DNA from: Tetracladium setigerum
Taxonomy: Eukaryota > Ascomycota > Leotiomycetes > Helotiales
Direction of reading: 5' to 3'
Assembly (NCBI GenBank): GCA_031472005.1
Contig: PZJY01000013.1
Coordinates: 992,001-1,056,000 of the forward strand
Length of the DNA: 64,000 nt
The stretch's first letter is position 1; each line of letters starts with the position of its first letter. Under the pieces are notes generated by a model. That model worked only from the letters and a program-made list of their open reading frames with translations, did no database searches and was not told the origin of the DNA. Below, one piece after another: positions 44,508 through 54,526 of the stretch. A program made the translations under genes and the position numbers.

Positions 44508-46888
44508 TCACCAAGTCTCTTCCATATAGAGACCTCTCTTGACCATGTCCTCAATTCTATCCACACACACCTGTCGATTTTGATCCGCATTTCTCTCCAC
44601 TCCACTGCCCGTACCCAAGCATTCCGCCATCACATCCACTAAAGCCTCCTTGACAGCCTTTGGCATAGATCCTGCACTACCGCACACATAAACCAACGCG
44701 CCCTTCTCGAGAATCATCTCATAAATGGTAGCCGCATTGGCCCGGATGACATCCTGTACGTAGATCTTCTCTCTCTGATCCCGAGAAAAGGCTGTGAGGA
44801 CATTGGTTTCAAGTCGTGCTCGCTGCCATTCCGCCTCGAAGAAATAGTCGGCCCTCTTATTGCGTCCACCGTAGATGAGAAGATGGCCTCCAACAAAAAG
44901 TTTGGTACCGTCGATCTGAGTGATGCGTCTCATTTGCGAACGCTCCCAGATCAACGATCGTATGGGCGCAATGCCGGTGCCTGCTGCGATCATGAGGATG
45001 GGACGAACTGCTTCGGTTGCGGCACGTTGGAAGAAGTTTTCGGAGGGTCGCTCAAATGAAATTTGAAGGCTAGCGCCTGCAGGGAGGGATGAGAGGTAGC
45101 GAGAGCAGACACCTTGACGAATCTTCTTCAATACTGTTCTGTATTTGACCATGGCGACTATAAGCTCGATCTTCTTCTTTCCTGGCTCGTAATCGTAGCG
45201 AGTTTGAGTGCCACCATTTGCAATGGAGTATTGTCTAGGTCGAATCAAAGGGAAGATGCAAGCTGCTTGCTTCCAGGGTAGCTGCACACTGGGGAAATCT
45301 TGGAGGACTTCCAGGATACTGCGGCGAGGGCGGGTGGTGTAGTCGAAGAATTCATCGGTGTAGGCAGGGTTGCAGAATTCTTGGAGGCGTTCTCTGTGGT
45401 CGTCGTCGTCTGTGTAGAAGGACATTGTTTGAATGAAGCTGCGTTTCGGGATCGAAGTAATGTCAAGGATATTCGTCAGGAGAACGCGCAACGTGAGATT
45501 GATTCCCATGCTCCGGTACTCTTCAACGAAGGAGAGGAGAGCGCGTGGAATACTAGAAACGACTTCCTTCTTCTCAGAGTATGTTCGCTGGAACAATAAT
45601 GGCTCATCAGCAACCGACTGCCAGCCTTGTAGATCGATCAAAGCCTGGACGTCCTCTGGAAAGTTTTTTGGACAGATGCACATCACGTCGCCAGGTCGCC
45701 AATGTACTTTGTCGCTGACGGTGAATGTAAGCAGTCTTACATCCTGCCAGTGTTGATCGGGCGTGACGCGATGGTTCTGAATCAACGTTGTGATCCACTT
45801 GCCATATGGATCGACTAACTCTTGGGGAGGGAGACTCTTATCCAAAGGGACGGCGGCGTCTGGATGGTGGTCTTTGATTTGGTCGCCCGCAAACGGCTCT
45901 AGGAACATTTTTTCGGGTTCTAGTGGCATTGTGTTCGCGGTTGTGGGACCGATTGTCTCTTTGTCAGTGTTGTCATGAGAGGGTGGTGGTGGAGGGTCGG
46001 AGATTGATGGCGACGAGATATTTTGAGATTGATGGTCAATAGTTGGGATCAATTCACGTGGCTTCAACTCGACTGGAACTATTTCCAGCAGGAACTTTGG
46101 AGGAAGGGGCTCGGTGACTGGAATCCGCTCTTTCCCTTCTGGAAGTGAATAACGTTCGAGCAGGTGTTTATCCAAAGCCACTTTCCATGGTAGAAAAGCG
46201 CCATCCAGTCTGGGGAGTTTCAGTTAGTTTTCTAGTACTGGAGTCATCTCTGAAACGTGAAGTAAACACTTGTTTTTAGAAAGAGAGGTGAGAATGGAAC
46301 TTACCCGTCGTCATGTTGATCGTCTCCCTCACCACGAGGATATAATTCCTTGGCACCGAGTTGTTGAAGTCGTTTGTGCAACTTGCGAGCAGACCAGTTG
46401 AATCTGAATGACAAGTTAGCCAATAATACCAGGGAATCAAAAATGACGATCAAACAAAGCTCGCTATCTTACTTGGAATAGGCACTGTCCCCCAAACCAA
46501 AGGTGGTAAAGGTAACCTGGCCAAGACAATTGGGGGGCAAACGCTTTCGGAGCAAACTTTTCCAAAACTTTCTGGAATTCTTAGGGAATTCGCCTTGTCC
46601 GGTGGTTGAGATGGCAAAGATAACCACTTCAAACTTTGAAAGAATGTTCTACGGTGCATCTATGAGTATATGGGTCTATGGAGGGTCTACTATTGACTAG
46701 CATGGCGGATGGCGGATGGTGGGACATACCAACTCTACCTCATCCATGATGGCCACGCTGGCCGTGAAATGCAATCTCTCAAACACACGTCCCAACTCCT
46801 CCGCCACATCCTGGCTATTTCCCGTCTCTGTGCCATAGAGAATTAGGGCAGTTCTGTCATGACTTTGGCCTTGGATCTGGTCGGCCAT
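44508..46888 (-). CDS. TAH18: NADPH-dependent diflavin oxidoreductase 1
   Basis: Four exons (46888-46730, 46648-46473, 46403-46305, 46209-44508) splice in phase to 711 aa. TAH18/NDOR1 passes electrons from NADPH via FAD and FMN to Dre2 in cytosolic Fe-S cluster assembly. The flavodoxin domain shows LILYGTETGNSQDVAEEL (FMN phosphate loop), VIFAISTTGQGEFPKN and TFTTFGLGDSAYSKFNW. The FAD domain shows RPRQYSIANGG (R-x-Y-S, about residue 475) and GVCSRYLSSLP. The NADPH domain shows MIAAGTGIAPIRSLIWERS, LIYGGRNKRADYFF, YVCGSAGSMPKAV and a terminal aromatic Trp (MEETW). Exon 2 begins at AACATT after a CCGTAG acceptor; the earlier AG would leave a TAG in frame. The protein is about 90 aa longer than yeast Tah18 (623 aa), with a Pro/Ser-rich linker after the flavodoxin domain. 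Confidence 0.95.
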
Positions 46889-47332
46889 TTTGTGGTGGAA
46901 TGCAGCATGGACATATGTGCATGTTAAAGAATATCATGAAGTTTACTATGGGAATTTCTCTCTCTGATATGGACATCTCCGGTCTCAGGAGGAAGGCCGG
47001 CCGACAGCCCGACAGCGCGGGAGTGGGGAGAGATGTGGTCACGTGTCATATCCGGCACTTGGGATTCAATTTCCGAGCCCCGAGCAATGCATTGCTGCTC
47101 AATTTGCCAGAAATGATGGCGAATTTCTTATTGAATTATTGACATGATGATGTTGGGAATCGCCCCTTTGTTGACTTCGTCTATTTATGCTCACCGGTGT
47201 GGGTGTGCAATGTTTCAAATGTTCACGTCATTGAGCTTGTACATCTATCTGCGTACAAGTCTGTATTATTACGCCCCATAATAAGAAGAAATATATAACA
47301 TGTATTGTTACCTATAATATTCCTTGAGAGCA

Positions 47333-47351
47333 TGTGTGTGTGTGTGTGTGT
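47333..47351. repeat. GT dinucleotide repeat
   Basis: About nine GT units in the divergent promoter region. Confidence 0.85.
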
Positions 47352-47814
47352 CGCACAAGACAAGGCTTGACTGGCAGCCTTGCGGGTCAAAGTCCCATCG
47401 CATCGAGAGTGCTTGCTTCCAGACTTTTCTGACGTGCAGCAGCAGCACCCAGCAGCTCGTCTTGGCCACTTATTCCGACTAGCGCGCCACATTTCTCTCC
47501 TTTACCAACATGCAAGGCTCTCAGGTGGAGCTGGGTAAAGAAGTACGAAGTAGAAAAACGTTGAACGACTTAACAGGACTAATAGTAGAGTAGAGCATGC
47601 AGCCAACAAAGAATATGAAGTTCTCGTTCGTTACATCTGATTCATCTTCTCGCCCTGGCAGTCAAGGTGATCATTAGGTAGCAGCTAAAAGGTAGTCACA
47701 CATTGAGAACAACCCCCTATTCAGCTTCTCTCTGTGTCATCAGGTCAAAGAATGGCCTCCGCCTGATGAGCCTTCCCCGGTTGAGTGGTCGTAACCAACT
47801 GGTAGGGAAGTTTT

Positions 47815-47850
47815 CCCCTTCACCCCTTCACCCTTCACCCTTCACCCCTA
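47815..47850 (+). repeat. CCCTTCA tandem repeat upstream of RRM gene
   Basis: Four to five units of CCCTTCA/CCCCTTCA in a row (CCCCTTCACCCCTTCACCCT and on), about 360 bp before the ATG. It could be a promoter element array or a plain minisatellite. Confidence 0.6.
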
Positions 47851-48205
47851 CTGCCTCCTTCGTTGCCCCGTCGCCTGCATTGGGACTAGAAATCCAAGCA
47901 GTCTAACCTCGCTTAGCTAGCGCTGAACGCGACTACCCTGTCACCAGGAATTTGAATATATTTCAAGAGCTGGCCTCTCCTCGCTCCCCCTTCCCCTTCT
48001 TTTTTGACTCCACCACAACAACCCAACTGATCAGACAATCCAACGCTCTCCAACCCCCAAACCACCAAACCAGACCTCTAGGGCACCAAGCTACCCTTTA
48101 CATCCTCCTCAACAAGTTCAAGAGTTCATCTACTCAGCGAACGTCGATCCTACCTTCAATCAATCAATTTCAGACTCTCAGTCCCGAACCTCCATCCAAT
48201 CCATC

Positions 48206-49575
48206 ATGTCTACCATCACGGAGAAGGTTACTGACGCCGTCCACGACGTTACTGCCGCTCTTGGCAAGACAACTGTTTCCGACAAGCCTGCGGAGACCTC
48301 TTCTGCTGCTGACAAGACTGCTGCTCAAGATGCAGTTCTTGCCAGTGCTGCCGAGGGTCGCAGACTCTACATCGGAAACCTCGCATATGCGACCACCGAG
48401 GGGAACTGACAAGTTTCTTCCAGGGATTCTCCGTGTAAGTACTTGCTACTCCTCACCTTTCCATATCAGTGTTGTTTTGCCTCTTGCCATCAGGGTGTCA
48501 AATCCCATCTGACTCAGCCGGACTCCTGAACCAAGTTCACTTGCACTTGACTTTGGAATTCAAGTTGCTGACATTCTATCCCTCTCCACAGCGAATCTAC
48601 TTCCATTCCCAAGAACCCACGAACCGACCGCCCAGTTGGATACGCCTTTGTCGACCTCTCCACCCCAGCTGAGGCCGAGCGTGCCATCACTGAGCTTTCC
48701 GGAAAGGAGATTCTCGAACGCAAGGTTTCCGTCCAACTTGCTCGCAAGCCCGAGCCAGCTGGCGAGAAGACCGAAGGTGCTGCCAGCGGAAACGAGGGAG
48801 GATCCGGTGGTGAGGGCAGACGCCGACAAACTGGACGTGGACGAGGCCGTGGCCGTGGACGCTCAGGCCGTGGTGGACGTGCCGCCCGTGGTGTAAGTCA
48901 CATTATGATTGGGATTTAGGGCTTTTGCTAATTTTGTCCCAGTCGCGTGGTGAGGAAGGTGCTGAAGTCCCAGAGCTCGGTGCCACCGCTACTGAGCCTC
49001 TCCCATTGACCGAAGCCCCCAAGACCGTTGAGAAGGAGGCCAAGGCTCCAAAGCCAGCCCGTGAACCTCGTGAGCCCCGTGAGCGTCGCGAGCGTGGACC
49101 TCCTGCCGATGGTATCCCATCGAAGAACAAGGTCATGGTTGCCAACCTCCCATATGATCTCACCGAGGAGAAGGTATGTTTAATTCCATACATGAAATAT
49201 CAATACTAACCTTTTCCCCAGCTCAAGGAACTTTTCGCCGCCTATGAGCCTTCCTCTGCCAAGATCGCCCTTCGCCCAATCCCCCGCTTCATGGTCAAGA
49301 AGCTCCAAGCCCGCAACGAGCCCCGTAAGGGTCGTGGCTTCGGATTCGTTACCTTGGCCTCTGAGGAGCAACAACAAAAGGCTGTCAACGAGATGAACGG
49401 AAAGGAGATTGAGGGTCGTGAGATCGCCGTCAAGGTTGCCATTGACAGCCCAGACAAGACCGATGAGGATGCCAACGCACCTGCTGCTGAAGCCGCTGCT
49501 GCCGCTGAGCCTACCAACGGTACCACTGCTGCTGTCACCCCAGCTGTGGCTCCAGCTGCCACTACCGCCGCTTAA
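48206..49575 (+). CDS. RNA-binding protein with two RRMs and an RGG-type linker
   Basis: Exons are 48206-48434, 48592-48892, 48943-49173 and 49222-49575. The first RRM has RRLYIGNLAYATTEG (RNP2) and GYAFVDLSTPAEAERAI (RNP1) before ILERKVSVQLARK. An Arg/Gly linker follows (GRGRGRGRGRSGRGGRAARG), then a basic PREPRER stretch. The second RRM has NKVMVANLPYDLTEEKLKEL (RNP2) and KGRGFGFVTLASEEQQQKAV (RNP1). The tail is Ala/Pro-rich. Exon 1 has one flaw: at 48399-48403 the codons GAG GGG AAC TGA end the frame, while one more G would give the expected EGELTSFFQGFSV that leads exactly to the GTAAGT donor. Because the rest of the gene is pristine, I treat this as a base error. With it the product is 371 aa. 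An mRNA-binding role is expected, and the exact orthologue is not assigned. Confidence 0.85.
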
Positions 49576-50322
49576 GTGGTAAATGTACAACATTGTATGA
49601 TTGAGGGGAAGAGAAAATGCGCGGGCACCGATGAAGCATGAGTTTACTTTACTTTTGGAGCTGCCTAGGCGCTGTGGAGGATTTCGGACCAGGCGTGCTT
49701 CGTTGAACTTTAAGGAGAGCAACTCAATCATACATATGACGATTTTCCTTTTGGGGTGAGAACGAATGTTCCTCACAATTGGTGAAAAAATGCTGGCGTC
49801 TTTTAGATATGTGCTTCTGGGCTCATCTCTTCACTTGATACCTGTGCACTTTCTTGCCATGGTGGAGTTCATAGTCTTTTCACAAAATTTGCTTTAAACC
49901 GTGTTTTTCTATTATCAATTCTCCGGCGATTCTCAGGACTGTACACTAGATTTCTTGATGTGCTTCTGGGTTGAAAGGAACGGAAAAAGTTTGCTGATAC
50001 CATAAACTAGGCCTGGTAATATAGTTCTAAATTAATATCGTGATACTTGAAATAATTTGAATCCAGAAAGACCGCGATCTGATTTCACTATTCTAATCAG
50101 GATTATGCGGGGGACAGAGTATTCATTTGACTTGGCAAGGCTTCACAATTGACTTAGCGAGGCTTAACTGCCAGCGCGCTAATTTTGACCCCAAGCGCCC
50201 CTTTAATGTCAGCCCCGTCATCCCACCATACCATCACCACAATACTTCAAATCACCTTGAAATACCTTTGATTTTATTTGATTGCCATTTTTGGTGCACA
50301 GAAGAATTGACCACGCGGCAAG
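49576..50322. other. Intergenic 0.7 kb
   Basis: 3' flank of the RRM gene and ArfGAP promoter. The paired CGAGGCTTAACTGCCAGCGC/CCAAGCGCC sequence (about 50157-50200) is the only GC-rich patch. No gene. Confidence 0.5.
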
Positions 50323-51719
50323 ATGGCTACCAAAGCGATGTGGGAGGTTGATCCCGAGACAAGATCAAAGGTAGCACTTCCATTCCCAATTAACCCCTTC
50401 TCGCAATACTCGAATAAAATATACGTACTAACGCCCTACCCTTTCCAGCTCCTCGACATTCAAAAGACCAACTCCAACGATCGCTGCGCAGACTGCAACG
50501 CACCATCTCCACAATGGGCATCCCCCAAATTCGGCATCTTCATCTGCCTCAGTTGCGCAGGTGTCCATCGTGGCCTCGGCGTTCACATTAGTTTCGTGCG
50601 CAGCATCACCATGGATGCATTCAAGGCACAAGAGATTGAGCGCATGCGCTTGGGTGGGAATAAGACTTGGAGGGATTTCTTCGATGAGCACGAGGCTACT
50701 AAGATGGTTGGAATAAGGTACGACCTCTCCTACATGTGGCTCTGGGATTATAGACACGGCGCAGAAAGTCGCAACAGGGAAATTACAGAGAATAAAAGCT
50801 TACAATGCGTATAGTTGGGATGATGCCACAATCGCAGAACGCTATTCTGGTGAAGTCGGCGAAGAGTATAAGGAAAGATTATCTGCCAAAGTCGAGAAAC
50901 GCGAATACGTCCCTGGCCAAAAACCCGCTCCCGTCCCTCAATCCACCACAACTACCTCATCCTCGCAACCCCCACGAACAGACAGTCCCTCCGGCTCCAG
51001 TGCCGCCGGTGGTAAAGTCAAGGTAGACGATAAATACTTTGCCGGTCTCGGCGCAGCGAATGCTTCACGTCCAGCAGATCTACCACCAAGTCAGGGAGGA
51101 AAATATGCCGGTTTTGGAAGTTCGGGCCCGATCGAGAGGAAGGATGAGAGCGCGGGGGGTTTGCCAGGGGTGGATGATTTCCAGAAGGATCCTGTAGCTG
51201 CGTTGACGAAAGGATTTGGCTGGTTTGCTAGTACGGTCGGCAAGACGGCGAAGACGGTTAATGATGGGTATATTCAACCTACTGCTCGTCAGGTGTGTAT
51301 TTTCCCTTCCTTTCCTTCCCCTGCCCCAACATACCCTTTCACACCACCTGCCTCACAAAATACCATAAACCACAAATATAACTAACACCCCTTCCAAAAA
51401 AAAGCTAGCAGAATCCGACCTCGCAAAACAAGCTTCCATCGCCGCCACCAACGTCGGCAAAGGTGTGCAATCCGGTGCCAAAAATGCAGCTGATGGCTTC
51501 AATCGCTTCGTGGAGGGAAATAACAATGCTGCCTCGGGCGGATCGAGGCAGCGACAGGTCCCGATTGATGAGAGCAAGAAGGATTTCTGGGATAGTTTTG
51601 CTGAGGCTGGGAGCGGCGGCGGTGGTGGTGGGGCAAAACCGAGTGCGATTGGGACGAGTGCGGTTAAGAAGACGGGACCGGCGGCGAAGAAGGATGAGGA
51701 TAATTGGGATAAGTGGTAG
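50323..51719 (+). CDS. GCS1: ArfGAP1/Gcs1-type GTPase-activating protein for Arf
   Basis: Four exons (50323-50370, 50449-50717, 50791-51292, 51405-51719) splice in phase to 377 aa. The ArfGAP domain is at about residues 17-120 with the zinc finger CADCNAPSPQWASPKFGIFI followed by CLSC (C-x2-C-x16-C-x2-C) and the arginine finger in GVHRGLGVHISFVRS, which stimulates GTP hydrolysis by Arf1 on Golgi vesicles. Exon 2 begins LLDIQKTNSNDRC, and the middle contains KKDFW-type and W/F repeats typical of the lipid-packing and coat-binding tail (FGWFASTVGKTAKTVNDGYI, DFWDSFAEAG). It ends DEDNWDKW, like the C-terminal W motif of Gcs1/ArfGAP1 proteins. Branch points TACTAAC (50427) and ACTAAC (51381) are visible. 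The exon 3 acceptor is ACAGAG; the upstream AG would give an in-frame TAA. Confidence 0.93.
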
Positions 51720-54526
51720 GTAGGGTGGTAGTAGCAGGGTAGTGTTTCACTTGGGGAAGTGTGATGGGAGATTGGGAGGAAGAGGAGGGTGGAAGAAAGG
51801 GAAGGGAGAAATAGTGAGTGAGCGGTGCAAAGGAAGGGTGGCTGGGGAAACGGATGGTGGATGGATTAGATAGGTAACTAACTAACTTGGGTTTACTTTT
51901 TGTAGGAAATGGAGATGGATAAATAAATAGCATGTTTCTTTTCCGGAGAGGCTTGTTTTTGTTTGAGTGTGAATAAGGTACCTAAAGTAGACATTGTGAA
52001 CACTATTCCACCTCCTACCACATCCATATACTGCGAGATGAACCACCAATCTATCGTCTATCATCTTCCCCCCTTTTTTTTTAAAAAAAAACCAATGGTA
52101 CGTACAGGTAGTTAGCTCAATCTGTGTTCTTTTTTTAATTATTATCTTGGTGTGTGTGTGTCTGTGTGTGTTTTCTTCGAGCCAAAAGTCACAGCCAGTG
52201 GGTTTTTACTGTATACTTGTACCATAAGGTAAATTAACTTACCCAATCTAACTCCCTCACTCGCAATACGTACTTCGCATTTGTCACAAAACTCAATTTA
52301 GTAAAGAAATCTCTCTGGGTAGGTAAGGTACGCAAGATTACTTCCCCTTTACCTTAATCCAAGTCTTTGTTTTTCCTCTTTCCCTTTTTTGGGTGGAGAA
52401 AGTCTTCAACCAAATTTGGTAAAAATAGGAAGGAATGGATAGTAATAGCGAAACAACTGATTGAGTAGGTACGTTATGGTACGTACTAACCTAACGACGG
52501 TTATTTCTCCTGCTAACTTTCTCAGTGAGCTGCTGTGCTGTGCTGGAGAATGCCACACTTGGCGAAGTTGTGAGAATGGAATACCCCACGGGCCGCTAGT
52601 CTTGAGTTAGTCTCGACTACAACGACAACCGCTCCTTTTCGTCCTTTTACCTGTCCTCTTTTTCTCGAACTCTCGATCCCTTTCGCACCTTTGGATTTTG
52701 TTGTGTTATTTGGTGGGGTTGATTTGAAAGATGGGATCGTATAGTATGGGATGTAAATGAAATTTATGTCTCGTGGGTGGTGTTAGGATCTCATGTGGAT
52801 AGATGACTGGTCATGGACGAGGTTAATCTATCTGGTAGGTATGTATACCTTGGTCGCTGTTTTCATCACGGTATGGTAGGCTCAAATACTTCCAGTCATG
52901 ACTTGATTATGTTGGTTTCGAGGAGGAAAGAGGACCAAAAGTGTAGAGAGTAGCAGTCATGGTGGTGGTAGTTGATGTTTCTTCGGATATCTCACGACCG
53001 CTCCAGCCAGCCGGATCATCTCTAACCAGCCCTCCCTAACAGAAGTCGGTACGTTAAACAATGAGATATAAGGTTATTTCGTTTTAGCCCATGCCATGTA
53101 TATTCAAAACACCCTAGAAGGAAACGTTGGTCGTTCTTCCCATAGGGCTGGGGATGGTGTCGTGCTGGGAGCTGTCAATACTCGCTTAACGATGGGAAGG
53201 GGAATACTAGAAACGAAAAGATTAATATGGGGAAGGTAAAAAGACGTGGGAGTTAAGTATTTGGGTAGGAGAGAGAGGGGGGACCTGAGGGGCTCGGTTA
53301 TTTGGGTAGCTGAAGCAGACGCATTACTGTTTTTGAGTTCTTTTTGTTACTTTCGTATTTTCGGTACTTTCTCGATCAGTCTCTGTATTTGGAACTAATA
53401 CCTCCTGCTGTTTATGTCGTCTTTTTAGATATCATCCAACCTCATTTATTCGCGTTTTTGGGGGGTACAGGCTAGTAGCTGTGTGTTTCTGGCTTTCGTT
53501 TTGCGTGCCACCCGAATTTTGAGGACATGGAGCGTTTCTTTTTCTTTGCAGAGCAAGATTTCGTTGGATGTTTGATCGATCCATTAATTGACTTTTATTC
53601 GATGCCAAATCTTTCCTTGTGTTAGTGCTTTTTGTGACGAGATTGTAGAAGATTCGTATATTTTGCTAAGGCAACGATCTGAGAAGTTACCCCACAAGAA
53701 GCGCAGGTTATTCCGTTTTTAGGGAGACAAGAGGTCTTCTACTCACTCCTCAGTTCTCCGCTCTGGGTAGAATTTAGGATAGAAGATATCCCATCAATGA
53801 ATGTCTTTCTTCTCCTACAAAATTTGGAGGTCCTGCATTGTCAAGTCTGCACCACAGCCGAAATGCACTCACTATTTTAACAAATTTCGATCAAAATATG
53901 AATTTCCTTCAATCCCTAAACAAATTCTAGCATAAAAGAGGTAAACCTCGGTTTTACCTTTGTGAAGAGACGTGAAGAAACTTCTGCTTTGTTTTCTTCG
54001 TCTGCACAGGTACTCGTGTGCTTAGTTTTGGCCTTCTTTCCAAGTGTCCAACTACCAAAGCTGTGAATGTGCAAATAATACAAGCATATAGACAGATGGA
54101 GCTAGGTAATTTTATGCTAGCGGAGAATCTAGTTGCAGACAAAATTTCTTTTCATTTGAGGTTCCACTTGATTCAGTTGTTAATGCATGTCTCGCTTGCA
54201 TTTTGGCTCAAGTTCCGGATATACTGCCAACACCTCAAATCACTTAGTCGACTTGACCAATTCTTCGCGTCTTCTACTTTTCTCCCTTGCTTATCCGTCT
54301 CTCTCATTTACCTTGCATCTCTCTACTGTCTTGCAGCTTCATGCAGGCTTGTTGACACCTTCTTACGCACTTGTTTTGCTTCACGTTCTCTATTGTCCAA
54401 CAACAACCACAAAAACACACCCTCGCACAAAGCCAAACAGCCTTGCTTCCAGCTTCTCTGCACCAAATTCAGTTAATACTTGAAGTCACTGCAAAGGAGA
54501 AAGTATTTACTCTGGCTAGCGCGTAT
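51720..54526. other. 2.8 kb without a recognised coding region
   Basis: Pyrimidine-rich tracts, GT tracts (52150-52170) and repeated GGTACGTAC/GGTAGGTA words (52093-52110, 52321-52330, 52467-52488) are present. The last 500 bp contain open frames without ATG starts and probably form the 5' UTR or promoter of the following gene. No transposon ends seen. Confidence 0.5.

Larger units (their letters stand above)
46889..48205. other. Divergent promoter region TAH18 / RRM gene
   Basis: A 1.3-kb shared upstream region with a (GT)n tract (47333-47351) and a CCCTTCA tandem (47815-47850). The pyrimidine-rich stretch 47980-48200 is probably the 5' UTR of the RRM gene. No extra ORF with motifs. Confidence 0.55.

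Noticed and set aside
54018..54476. 152-codon plus-strand ORF
   Set aside because: It lies in the probable 5' UTR of the 983-aa gene, in a different frame, without motifs.
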